DNA of 64,000 nucleotides from the NCBI GenBank assembly GCA_030762175.1, contig CM060846.1, positions 241,337,512-241,401,511 on the forward strand, given 5' to 3'. Within the stretch, counting starts at the first letter, position 1. Each line of letters begins with the position of its first letter. Of the stretch, positions 12,366 to 25,300 are shown piece by piece. The position numbers and the translations under genes were made by a program. The notes below the pieces were generated by a model. It had not been told where the DNA came from, searched no databases, and saw only the letters and a program-made list of their open reading frames with translations. Source of the DNA: Metallyticus violacea. Its lineage: Eukaryota > Arthropoda > Insecta > Mantodea > Metallyticidae.

Positions 12366-12710
12366 AAGACCACCTCCTTGGTCCAGTGGTTTAGCATTGC
12401 TTAGTGCTGGCCAGGAGAACCTGGGTTTGATTCCCGATACATGTTTAGGAATTTTTTATAAGTTTGGGAGGTCTGGAATAGGGTTCACCCAGCATCTTGA
12501 GAATAACTGGGGAGCTACCTGATGGAAAGGTGATATTCTTTCAAATAGAAAGCTGTGTAATAGGCAACCAGCTGGGTGCTAGCATGCTGATCACATGGCT
12601 TTTTTCAATATTGTTTTTTATTAATGAAATCATAAGACAGAGGTAGAGGAAGAAGAATGCTGCTGCGGGCCATGGCCTGATCTCAGGTTGTAGCATCATA
12701 GAAAAAGAAC
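12366..12710 (+). repeat. SINE-3 copy (tRNA head)
   Basis: The head reads TTGGTCCAGTGGTTTAGCAT and GGTTTGATTCCCGA, matching A and B boxes of a tRNA-type promoter. The body GGGAGGTCTGGAATAGGGT and GGAGCTACCTGATGG is shared with the copy at 37105. The 3' part (GGGCCATGGCCTGATCTC) is separated from the body by about 50 bp of unrelated AT-rich sequence at 12600-12650. Confidence 0.7.
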
Positions 12711-13217
12711 TGCAATGTCCATCAAGACTTTAAGGTTTTGTATAATTTAAATTTCAAAGACAAATGTCTCCATTCACTTTAAAACATTTTCCTTATTATG
12801 ATGTGGTTTTGCAAACAAATTCTAGGCCATCCATTATGCTCTGTGATTTTCATATCTATTTAAAATTTGTAATCACCTTTATGCTCCCCTTGTTATACAC
12901 CTTTAGAAAATTCTTCTTTTTTTATTCACTAATCACAGTTGAGTTATCTGCTATGGTACCTTCAAAATCTAGCTCGCTTGGCACACTAACATTTTTTTAA
13001 CAAAAAAATGAAATACTATTATGATGGTGTGAAATGTGTCCTTAAGTAAAGACAATTTTCTCTCTTTACTTAATTCTCATAATAAACTTCATACCAAAGT
13101 AGAGCAATACTCTAAAAGAGAGATGATACTGTAAGTACCACATTTTATTCCTAGCGACTATTTTATCCATCGCTACAGTGATTAGAGTTCAATATTTTTG
13201 TATACCTATATACTCAC

Positions 13218-13377
13218 CTCTGCTTTTTTCTGGGCTTGGATTATGACAAGAAGATTGCTGGTGCTGCTGCTGTTGTTGCTGTGGGAGTGTCTGTTGTGTT
13301 TGCTGCTCCAGTGGTAATGCTTGCTGAAGAAGCTGCATATAAAACTCATTTTCTTTTGAAACATCCTTTTGTTTTCT
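13218..13377 (-). CDS. MACO1: macoilin exon 6 (residues 183-235, coiled-coil start, Gln-rich)
   Basis: The exon follows acceptor ATTTTTCAG and opens with [20 protein letters not shown], the hallmark start of the macoilin coiled-coil region. After this the conserved LP is followed by a glutamine-rich run (residues about 206-223, containing six consecutive Gln) built from mixed CAG and CAA codons, then [12 protein letters not shown]. The donor is a strong GTGAGT, and the exon ends one base into the next codon, so at least one further exon lies below position 1. Confidence 0.94.
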
Positions 13378-16300
13378 CTGAAAAATAACAAAAATGAATA
13401 AAACTTTATAGTCATAAACAGATGTTGATACAGATTTATAATTTCAAATGAAAGCAGTTAGTTTTTATTTAAGTTCTTTTCAGAGCTAATAAATTTTAAT
13501 TTTTGTATTAAATGCCATTCAGAGATTCAATAATTATATTTATGCAGCAAATGGCACAATTCCAATAAATTCATCTCTGCCACTGCTTAACATTCCAGTA
13601 TTGATCTACAGCTATATTACTGCATAAATTAAAATTATCTGTTCGATACGATAAAAATCTAGAAATTCATGTGCTTGATCCTCCTATTTTCTATATAATT
13701 TTTTCTTAAAGTAGAATAATTGGACAGGCACTTGTATATTGTGAATCTGTAAAATCTATACAAAATACTTAACATAAATATAAGTGTATAATACACAGTT
13801 TATATGAACAGATTTGGCATGTCATATATGATCTAACTAGCATCTGAATGCTCAAAACCATTAAAAAATAAAAAAAAGCACAACAAATGCATGCAAAAGC
13901 ACACAATTTAGCATGAAACATGTTTATAACAAAATAAGCAATGTCTATCATTCACTAAAAAGAAGATTCAAAACCGCAAAATCCTAGACTTAATCGTCAT
14001 TGTCTATAAACGTTATCCAAAGCCATTACAATCAGAAATCTAATCCTACACCATCCTTCCTATGGAATCTAAAACATCCTAGCTTCAACTGATTTCTTAA
14101 AGCTCTTCCCTTTACTGCCATTGTTCTGATTTGATCTTTTATACTGTCATTGCTCTTACCAGATTTTTCCCACCAAAATACTCCTAGTAGGCAATGATCC
14201 AGTATTTAGCTCATATACTTCCAGAAAAAAATATAAGTTGCTGGACTTGTTGCATTCCTTCTTGCTTCCTTATCAGCTGTTCAGGAGTAATGAATGTTTA
14301 ACTGATAATTAACCTTCATCTGCTGCCTGATATCATCATGAGCTGGTTAACCCCCCCCCCCCCCTCTCCTCATGCTCCTGACTACCAGCTTTGCTCTCTT
14401 TCTCTTTCCATCACATAGATGCAATGCTGAGCCATTTCCTTGTCTTCCTTCTACCACCCTTATCTTCAAGCCTTTTCAAATATTTTATATGCTAGTTCTT
14501 TGGTTTCTTCATATTCTTTAAACAGGACTTTCTCACTCTCTCTCTCCCTCCCCTTTAGCATAACCTATTCAATGGATATTCTTGTTTTGGTAATTTCTTG
14601 ATACTATTTAACACCTGTGATTTAAAATTCATGGTCATTCATTTAACTAGTACTCATCTTGGCTTTCTACCACTTCTGCCATATTTAAAACAGTCCACAA
14701 TTTTCCACATTGCTAACTAAAGATCCAGTTTTCCTTCAAACATCTTCTCCGCCTATGCCCAAACTTCTTTCAGTTCTTCTACACCAAAAATTGTTATATT
14801 TTTGTTATATTTGTTATATTTTATGCCTGTCTACTTGGTTTTTAATTTCAGAAACTGGATTTTGCACTAGAATTTTTTTTATACATTCAGAAATTTTGTT
14901 TGCACTAGTTTAATTCCTTCCTAATTGTTCTTTCAAACTTACATACAATAAATTTAACCTAGTCTAGTAATATAGTAACCTCTGTAATGTTTTTTTTTTT
15001 TTAACATCTGTACTATCTCCTCCATTGGCATACTGGGTTTCACACTGATCGCACCAATCAATACCATCTATCCTCTTACTTCTCCAGTTTCCATTTTCAA
15101 AGTATTAAATCACCCAATCCTTGCTATGTAAACCCCCATACCACATCCATTTAAAACATCACATACATACATGTAATGTGACACAGGTTTCTGTTTGTAC
15201 TCTTATAAGTAGCTCTAGTTTAAGAACAGCACACAATGTTAGCCTATGTCCTTTAAAACTTACACATTCTATTTTTTCATATCTGTAAACAATGAAACCT
15301 AAGGTTAAAATATGTACACTTTTGTTTACGGAATTTCGGAATCCACACAGTGAAACTTTTGTTTATCTTATTTTGATTTAAAGTAAAACACTAAAAATCA
15401 TGTCGTCACATTAAAACTCTCTTTAAGTTTCACAAACACACTTATAAAAGTAATTTTGGTACATGTTTCGTGAGGTACATTCCTCACATTGTGAACCAAA
15501 ACGACGACTGAGTTGACAATGTGAGGAATGTACCTCACGAAACATGTACCAAAATTACTTTTATAAGTGTGTTTGTGAAACTTAAAGAGAGTTTTAATGT
15601 GACGACATGATTTTTAGTGTTTTACTTTAAATCAAAATAAGATGTACACTTTTGTTTAGGAATATACTATCTAGGGTTTATTTTCCATCATGAACACAAT
15701 ACAAATGTTGTAATTTGTACATTGTACTACAAATGATGAATATAAAATGCATACATTATGATATGAAACATGTTTAGTACAGTATTTTATGCAATAAAAT
15801 ATATGCTTTAGTAGTATTAGTTGGTTCATTAAATATAGTTAGAAATGCTATGTATGAAAATTGTTTTACACATACCTGACGCATTCTGTATCCCACATAG
15901 CTTTTAAATCCAAATCCCAATGTGACAACTGGATAACCAATACTGAAAGCAGAAAAGAAAAAAATAATCCAAAATCCATTTGTAACATTTTCAAACAAAT
16001 AAACTGCAGATAATTAAAGCAAGTTTGCATGAACCATGTTTGCTATTTAAAATGTATGCAAACCCAATAATTAATAAACATAACCTCTTCCTTCTGAACA
16101 CTGTTCAGTCAGAAATAGTTTCATAGTCTCTAGAATTAGATAATTACAAGAATATTCTTTTGTTCATATCAAGTGAAGTCGATAAAAACTAATGGAATTC
16201 TAGACTGCAACTAAAGCTTTTACTTTGGTTATACAAAAAAATTTAACACAAAAATTTCTAATATTTCAATTCTTCAAAAACATGTCAAAGGCTTTGTCTG

Positions 16301-19300
16301 ACATTATATCAGAAAATTTCATTTTAAGGATAGTATAATGTGAATTAATATTATACTTCAGAAACAAATTCCTGTATTACTGGTAAAGACAAAAATTCAA
16401 TTAGTTCATTGATGCACTAAGATTTAATTTGTATTAGGAAAGTTGCCTTGATGGTTTTATTTTCCCTCACTCTGAAAAAAAGAATGTCATATAATTTTAG
16501 ATGTCAATAGCCTTTGAGGTTGTATACCATTTATATTCATTGCTTCAAAAAACTATGGCACTGGCAGAGGATATTAAAATGTTTACAAAAAAGTCTAAGC
16601 TTTAGCAATTTTGGCACACTAAAATATGCAAGATGGTGATGAGGAGGGGGAGGAGGCAATTAAGGTGATAATGGAGTAGCTTGCAGAATTAATTTAAAAA
16701 GGAGAAAATCTGCTCAGATACTGCTTTGTCTGTCATAAATTAAACTTGTGAACCTCTGGATGCTTTTGTGCAAGATTGCAACAGAATAACTACTCCATGG
16801 AGATGCCACTAAGAGGTATATGTAAGGAATGTAGCAAGATATTAATAACAACTACAATTAACAAGGTGATCTCACTATTATTCACAATGTTGTTTCTTAG
16901 ATAATATGCAATGTTACAAGCTATCTTTAGATATTGATGTGTATTAATACTGATCTTAAATAAAAGTGCAGTACTCCATGATTTAAAATTGATCATATAT
17001 GCCCAAGGAGACACACGAGTCATTCAAAATGAGCAGAAAAGAACCACAAGAAATTAAATTTTCAAGTAATAACAGAACATAAAATGATATCACATCACTG
17101 AATAAATTCAGGTCATTTTCCTTCTTCATCTAAAATAAAAGTTGAATACATCACCTAACAGAAAATAATGGCTTAAGTGCTAAGGTATATTATTATAGGG
17201 CTAGGATTTTTATGATGGAGCATATTTTTTTGGGACTTATATGTTCCTTAAATGCATATGAATGCTTGTTATGAAAAAATTAATTGAATTATGCAATTTT
17301 TAAGTCATATTTACGGTTATATGATCATTTCTTTCTAATAGAGCATATTTTAGTAAGTAAATGGTCATATTGGTTTTTTTTCATTATTTCAAGAAGTACA
17401 GAACTTTCTCTCATGCAATTTCTTTCTTCCATGATAAATTTCTCAGAATTACGCATCTCATTTTGTTTCCTGGAAATGGAAAAAATCTACCTTCCCTACT
17501 TTGTTTGAATGCACAATATGGACTTCACCCTTACGCATTTGTGAATTTGTGTAGCCTATTTATATGCTATGGCTTATGATCAAGTAGTTGTTTAAGCCTT
17601 TTTGGGCACTGGGCTGCAGACAAGTGTCTCATTGTATTAGTGAATCTTGTTGAAGTTGGAAGTATGTACAGTATAGTTCAGAAAAAATGCCAAAAATGAG
17701 GAGTGTTAAAGTAATTTACAACAGTATGTGTCTCAATATGGTAAGAAAGCATTTTTGACTGATGTAAAAATACTGTACTGTAAACTGTGTAATGTAAGAG
17801 AAACTGCAGAGTAGTCATTTAACGTTCAGCAGCATGTGGCAACGGAAAAACACAAACATGGAGTACAACAAATTGAAAATGGAAAAACACTATAGCAAAT
17901 GCTCCTATAGGAATCCCAATAATCTTATCATTCTGTGAAGAACTTTGTACAGTTTTCCTTTGTACTGATATTCACTTAAGTAGATTGAACCACCCAAATG
18001 TTATTTCTTAGAAATATACACAGGCAAATCTCTTCCCAATTCTTCTACATTAAGAAATACATCAGCAAAAGCTACAAAAAAACAATGCAACAAATCAGAC
18101 AAAGAACTGCAAATAAAAAAAGTGGGTATCAACTGAGGAAACCACAGACTCTATGGGAAGATATATTTGGAATGTCATTGTGGGAACTTTGAAAGAAGAT
18201 GGCCCAGGCAAAAAGTTTCTAACAAACTGTGAACATTTAGAAAAAGTAAATTTTTCCACCATTAGTATACTGTTCTACAGATCATTGGATGCCATATGGC
18301 CAGAAGGCTTCAGCATGACAATGCACTACACGTTGTAATGGATGCAACACTTTATATGATGAAAGCTGTCAATTCACTAAAATCATTATACAGTAAAATG
18401 GAGCATGTGACTTATTTAGCTCATGCATTTCACAGAGCTGAAGAAGGGATTCGTATTAAATTCAGTGATGTTGATAAATTTATTGGGTGTATCAAAAAGG
18501 TATTCTTGAAAGCCCCTTCATGTGTTGCAGCATTTAAGTTGATATTTAAGTAGGTAGCTTGAGACATTTCCTTACTACCATCTCCCATTTTGACAAGATG
18601 GGGGTCCTGTATTGATGCTTGTAACTACTACTGCCAGAACTTCAACATTGTGAAAAGCATCATTGATTCATTTGATAGCAGCAAAGCTGCTTCAATTGCA
18701 CTAGCCCAAGAATTAATGTCTAATGAAGAAATTTCAGGCAAACTTTTGTATATAAAACCAAATTTTGGATTTATTCCGGCTGCCACAACTGCTTTGGAGT
18801 AATCAGAAGTGCCACTAGTAAAGCAGATAAAATTAATGAAAAAATTGTGAATAAATTTGAAGCTGTTTGTGATAAAGTGGGAAAAGGGGTGTCAAAGAAA
18901 ATGGAAAAAAGTGTTAGAAAAAAAAGAAGGGTATCATACACTGTGTTCCATTTCAATGATTTTGTTGGGTGAAAAGTTTTCTCTTAATCATTCAGATTTA
19001 GATTCAAATGATATTGTCTATTTTAAATATGCTCCTCTTGTGTCACCTGAAGTAGAAAAAAGTTTTTAAAATGCAACACTTTGTTGGCTGACAGTAAGAA
19101 ATCTCTTTATTTGAAAAATTGCACAAGATATTCATTGTATATTGTAACTCAGAGCTCATAAATTAAAGTAAAATGGAGCATGTAATAAAACAAAAACAAA
19201 AAACAAAACAAAAACAAATCATAGGTTAACCATGTTCTAATAATCTGAATAAAAAGCATACCACAATATCAAATTCCATAGTTTAGCTTGCTTCTCATGT

Positions 19301-22300
19301 GCATTTTATTCTTAAATAAATAGTTCATTATCATAAACTGACTTACCAATTTATTTTACAACAGAAATTTTACCTGATTTTAAAAGTGTTAGGTCATATT
19401 TCTTATGTTATTGTGCATATTTTTGTATATTTTAGGTGATGACAGCATATTTTTTATGCATATAACAGTGATTTTTAAGTCATAAAAATCCTAGACCCTT
19501 TATTACACACTTTAACATCAATCAAAAGAAAATAGCGATAGAATAATATGCATATACCAAAGAACTGTTTTATGTTCATGTTGTTGTTAACTGGCCATTG
19601 AAGACACAACTCTACACAATGAAAAATATCACCATGTGTGGCCGAGGTCCTTCATGTGCAGATCCTTGAGTGGGAGGTCTGGAATTTAATTCCAAACAGG
19701 ACTGTCCTACCTAACTGGGTTTATTTTCAGATTTTCCTTAGTCCTTATAAATGACAAATGCTGAGGAGGTACCCCTAAACTTAAGTCTGGAATGTATTCT
19801 TATTTAAAAAATATCCTTTCCCAGTTTATGATCAGTGTCCACTGCTGTGTGCCTCAGTAGTAAAAATGAGTTTTAAACATTATTCAAAAAAGGGGGAAGG
19901 AAGAAAAGGAAAAATGAAAAATGTCAAATTGATTTTTATTCAGAGGTTTCACAGTCCTTTACTAAAATGTTAATAAAAGTTGCTAATGTCAGTACTAGCG
20001 ATGATGATCTATGGGATTTGTTCCAACCGACAATAGGTTGATATATATCTCTGGTGAGAGCAAGAAATGTGTACAATCTCTTCCTGAACAAGAACATCAT
20101 ACAGGAAGAGAACCAAAGCTGAACATGGAATATGCAATTCAGTTACATTTCCAGGATACTTAATTGAGAAAAGTCTTTCAATGATGTAAAGTATCAAACC
20201 AGAAAAGGGATTCCAACTGAGGATTCTTGGAACATGGTCTAGAAATATTATTGCTAGAGTTCAAATTCTTAGATAAGTTAATATTTTATTTCCACTTTAA
20301 CAGGAACTACTAAACAAGTTTATAAATTTTAATATAATCTCTGGTTATATTTTAAAATTTATATTATATACAAACATACATCTCTTTAAAAATATCTATA
20401 AGCAGATAAATTATTTCACATATTTCAATAAAACACACAAAAATTCAATTTCTTTAAATAATTTTCAACAAAAGCCAGGTTTCACATTAATCATCATAGA
20501 AACTTAAATAACACATACAAATGAAGGGTGATTCAAAATTCCATCCTTGGTTTCAGGAGTCAATAGAACAGTAACCATGAAAGATATAGCAGAAACCTTA
20601 TATCAGTGGATTCAGTATCTCTCCAAATTTAGTACATACCTTACAGATGTTTCATATGTCCTAAATTGGTCATGCAACAGACATCTATCCTGTAAACAAG
20701 CTCTTGCCACACACATCCCAACATCTGACGGTCAATATCAGTGACTATATGTGAGATTCTTTCTTGCAGTTGTGCTAAATCACGTGACTGTGGAGACCAA
20801 AGAAGAACTTAATCTTTAACCAGTTATGCTTCCAAGGTAATGTCTTCATCCAGTACAAAATAGGGCATTACATAATCGGTGAAGTCCACCCATCCCTGCA
20901 TCTTTGTTTATGCTAGGGATATGGTTTGATCTCTTATCTCTCTCTTTTGTCCGAACTGTATTCATGAAGATGCTGAGATCACAATTTTCAGTTGACAAGA
21001 GGTTTAATTTTATTTCCACGCTGCTCTTGTAATAAAAGTATGCAAGCTACCTATTGATCTGCTTATAGTTATAGAATCCTTTTAGTCTTGTAAAAAAATA
21101 GTGCATGTCTAAGTCACTGATTTGTTGTTTAATGTGTTTTTAAGATACAGCGTATAATGTAGAGTGTATAATTTATGCCAACAGATGGAGATGGTCGGTC
21201 TTCTATTCATGGGATATTAGTAATCTATGTATGTAGTTACATAACATTTTGTAACAGGGTGATATTCACTAAGCATAGGTGATGCTCATGAATATTGTCA
21301 GGTTTACAATCACTTGCAGAGTACATGACTGATATTCGCACGCTTTCCAGATGCCAGATTCTTCCAAATTATTCCCAATTACTTTCAAATCCCCACCCCT
21401 TGATATCCAAGAACTGCAGCCCTTAGTGCCAGAATTGGTAGGGTCTCCGCCAACTGTAGAGTCAATTAAAATAAAGTTTTCTTCTGATTCTCCAGGAAAA
21501 ATTATAATGCCTAATACTAGGAAACTACCCGCTGCCAACCCAATTCCCTCTAGTTTTCCCTTTGTATGACCATTCATAGAACCACTTCACTTTTATGGGA
21601 AACCAGACCAGGATGTAATTAGGTACCTGCAAATTTTCGAAATTGTGGCGAAAACTAATGCATGATAGGAGCATAAAAAGCTATACTTTTCCTGTTATCT
21701 GAGGGATGTCTCGGAGATGTGGTACCAACCCTGTTTGCATAGGCAAGCTGATCACTCCTGGCAACAGCTCAGGGATGATCTAGAGAGTGCATATAGACCA
21801 ATAGCACATGATGAAGTCCTGGAATTTTGCCTTGGACAGCAAGTTCAGGAATGTTTGGTGCCTACCGAAAATTATATCTATCCTATTTTGGCAAATTTCC
21901 ATCAAGTTAACCCATAGATGTCAGAAAACGAACAATTCCGTTACATACTGCAGGGACTAAAACCCTCACTGATGGAGCACATCCTGCCAGTTAATCCTCA
22001 AACGTTGCAGGAATTATCGCAATACGCTCATCGTATTGAGACAGCTAGATATTTGAATGGACAAAGAGTAGACCAAGCAGTGATCCCAACCACCCCAGTA
22101 AATTGCTTCAGGTATCCCCTCTTGAGCAAAATATTAATAGCTTAGTGGAACAGCTTAATCTACAACAGATGCAATAATACAGTTAGGATGCTCTATGCAT
22201 CAAAATAACTTTGCGACCACGCCAACACATTTAGATCTAAAAGAAACTCTGGATGTGGCCGAGCAGGGAATAAATTTTTTTATGGAACAATGTTTAATGC

Positions 22301-25300
22301 CCGTTTTTACTACTGAGGCACCACAGGCGGTGGATACTGGTGATACATGAAATATATATTGGAAAATGATTTATTAAGGAAAGAAACGTTCCAGGCCTAA
22401 GTCTAGGGTATACCTGCCCGGCATTTGCCATTTATGAGGACTGAGGAAAACTTGGAAAAAACCTCAGTCAGGGAAGACAGTCCTGGTGGTATTTGAACTG
22501 CAGACCTCCTGCTCACGAGTCTGCGCCTTAACGATCTCGGCCACCCATAGCTGTGCAGGGAATAAGAACTATAGTCATATTAATTCAGAATGTCCAAGGC
22601 ATGAACACATGATTGATAGGTGCCCTATTTGTTTAAAATGCAATAAGCTGAGGCATGTAGCTCTAAATTATAGACGACTACTGAATCACCCAAATGTCAA
22701 AAGTGAGTTACAGATATAGGATTTGTGGATCAAAATTCAAAACCAGGCCTCAAGTCATATTACTACTGTTCAACTTGCAAATGATTTGCTCATAGATGGC
22801 AGGATACATAATAAGGATATAGACATTTTGTTAGATACCGGAAGTGCGGTGAGCATCGTAAATCAAAGTCGTGTACATACTCTTCCAACACCATTACATC
22901 AAAGTATTCTTATACATACAGTGGATAATAAGCTCATTGATGTTGCAATTTCTACCAAGTGCAGCTTTTCCCTCATGATTTATTTTTTGGCATGGGCTTT
23001 CTTCAGCAATATATGGCAGTTATCAATCTGATGGATTACAAAATTGTTTTACAAAAGGCACAGATTTGTCCGGTGGAAAATTTTTGCTATGAAATTTAGG
23101 TTACCCATTAGCTCAAATTACTCTAGAACTGGATGGTGATGATGCATGAGGATGTGGTAAGGTCGTGTGTGCTCAGGATGTGACACTGACACCCCTTAGC
23201 AGAACGCAAGGGCTTCTAAAAATTCCATTGCCCCACCCAGGGTCACTTTTACTCGAACCATTAGACACCATTATACAAAAGAAACAGATTGATATACCAT
23301 CTATGTTATGTACTACAAATCCGAAATCACAATTCCTATCTGTAATAAAACAGCTATTCCTCAAGTACTTTTTGCTGACTACTTTGCTCATGCACATGAG
23401 GCCACAAACTGGAACAAACAAGACACATAATGTCACAATTACAGATGCTAACTTTAACCTTAACACAACGTGACCGATAGCCAGCTCGCCCAATTGGAAT
23501 CCCTTTCATACAAATACAGACAAGTGTTTGCTACCACATTACAAGACTTGGGCTCTATTGATCAAGTAGAATTTGAAATTAAGCTCATGGAACCCCCAAC
23601 CGATTAGGCAACAAACTTACTGCATTTCACAGAAACAGTGTGACACAATTAATGCTCAAGTAAAAGAAATGAAGGATGCTCTCATTATTTGAAGATTCTA
23701 GTCCTTTCACATCTCCAGTGGTCCTTGTTTGGGAAAAAGGTGGAGAATTTCATTTTTGTGTGAACTACAGAAAGCTAAATGATGTTACGGAAGCCTCATC
23801 ATTCCCATTTCGTCTTATTGATGATCTCTCAAGTTATTTGGGGAAGTCCAAATGATATTGGTATTGTACCTTGGATTTGCTAAGCGCTTATTTTCAGGTT
23901 CCTGTGAAAGAAAAGAGTAAAAAGTATAAATTATTTGTAACACTGGATGGAGCTTGTGAATTTGAGAAATTAAGCTTTGGATTGAAAAATGCTCCACACC
24001 ATTTTAGTTATTTAGCCAATCAACTACAGGGGATTTGAAATATAATTTCGTATATTTGGATGACACTGTTGTGTTCACCAGTGATTTCAATCAGTTATTG
24101 CTTCACTTAGAGGAAGTATTTTATTAATTCCAACAGCACAATTTTAAAATCAAGCATGAGAAGTGTTTTTTTGCTATGTCTAAGTTCAAGTTATTAGGGT
24201 CTGAAGTGTCAGAACAAGGTATTGAACTAGATTAAGAAAAAATGTACGCTATTAAAGAATTTCCAGTTCCTAAGAATGTACATGAACTGTGACGAGTCTT
24301 AGGACTTTGTGGTTTTTACCACAAATTTATCTCTAACTTTGCACCTATATGCACTATATGCACTGACAAAGAAAAATTAGGAATTTATCTGTACTAATGA
24401 ACATCAAATAGCTTTTGAAACACACTCACACTAATTGTGCCATCAGTTTTGGCACATTATATACGTGGATCACCAACTAGAATAGATATGGGTACTTCTG
24501 GTGTAGGCATCTGCTCATGTCTACTACAAGAGGTAAATGCAAAATTTCATCCTGTTATCTTTTTGTAGCTGCACACTTTTTGAATTTGAGAAAATTTATA
24601 GTGTGTTAGAACTTGAACTTTTGGCCACTGTTTACAGGCTAATGCACTTTATACTCTTTATCTATGGTTACCCTTAATAAACAGTAGTGACCACCATACA
24701 CTGTGCTATTTGTGCAACTTAAAAGACATTACTGGTCGTTTGGCCAGATGGGCATTGAAACTTCAGGACTAACAATTGTCTACAAGTCAGGGAAGATACA
24801 CTTAGATGCTGATACACTGTCGAGATTTCCAATAGCTGATTCAACCCCAGAGGAAGCTGAGCAAATGATTACCTGTTATTATCTCCTGTAGAAGTAGCTT
24901 TATACCAAAAATCGGACCCATACTTGCTTTCCCTTTTTGATGCATTACAGCAACCAAACCTTGCCTCCACCAAGGTCTGCCAATAAGCTTCTTCCTACCT
25001 TCTTAAATCGGGAGTACTCTTATCACAAAAATACAGGTGCTACAGAGAGCTTCACTTGCTACTTATTCCAGAGTTACTGAAAGATCAGATATTGTGTGTC
25101 ACACCAACTCTGTCTGATCATATGGACTTCACTCGAACTTTCCACAAAATCAACTCCCAGTGTTATTGGGTATGTGTACGTAAAGACATTGTAGATTATG
25201 ATAAAGTATGTCCAAGCTGCCAGTCAAGGAAAGATCCCAAAAATGTCAGACCAGCCGGGTTACTCCAGCCCATTTTCCAGTCAATTACACTGGAGAACAA

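Noticed and set aside
12098..12394. 98-codon open frame on plus
   Set aside because: It is AT-rich, lacks any family motif, and its end runs into SINE-3.
1..13217. Further macoilin coiled-coil exons
   Set aside because: No segment with splice borders and coiled-coil coding was found; all coding-like sequence here fits LINEs or PLEs.
13239..13330. CAG-type microsatellite
   Set aside because: The run is coding sequence in macoilin exon 6 with mixed CAA/CAG codons and intact splice borders.
14351..14364. C14 run as a functional element
   Set aside because: An isolated homopolymer in an intron; more likely a slippage product or assembly noise.
15329..15658. CRISPR-like or regulatory palindrome
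   Set aside because: There is a single inverted pair, not a repeat-spacer array, and the host is a eukaryote.
20873..21329. 5' LTR of the Gypsy element
   Set aside because: No matching copy was found after the integrase, so an LTR pair cannot be supported.
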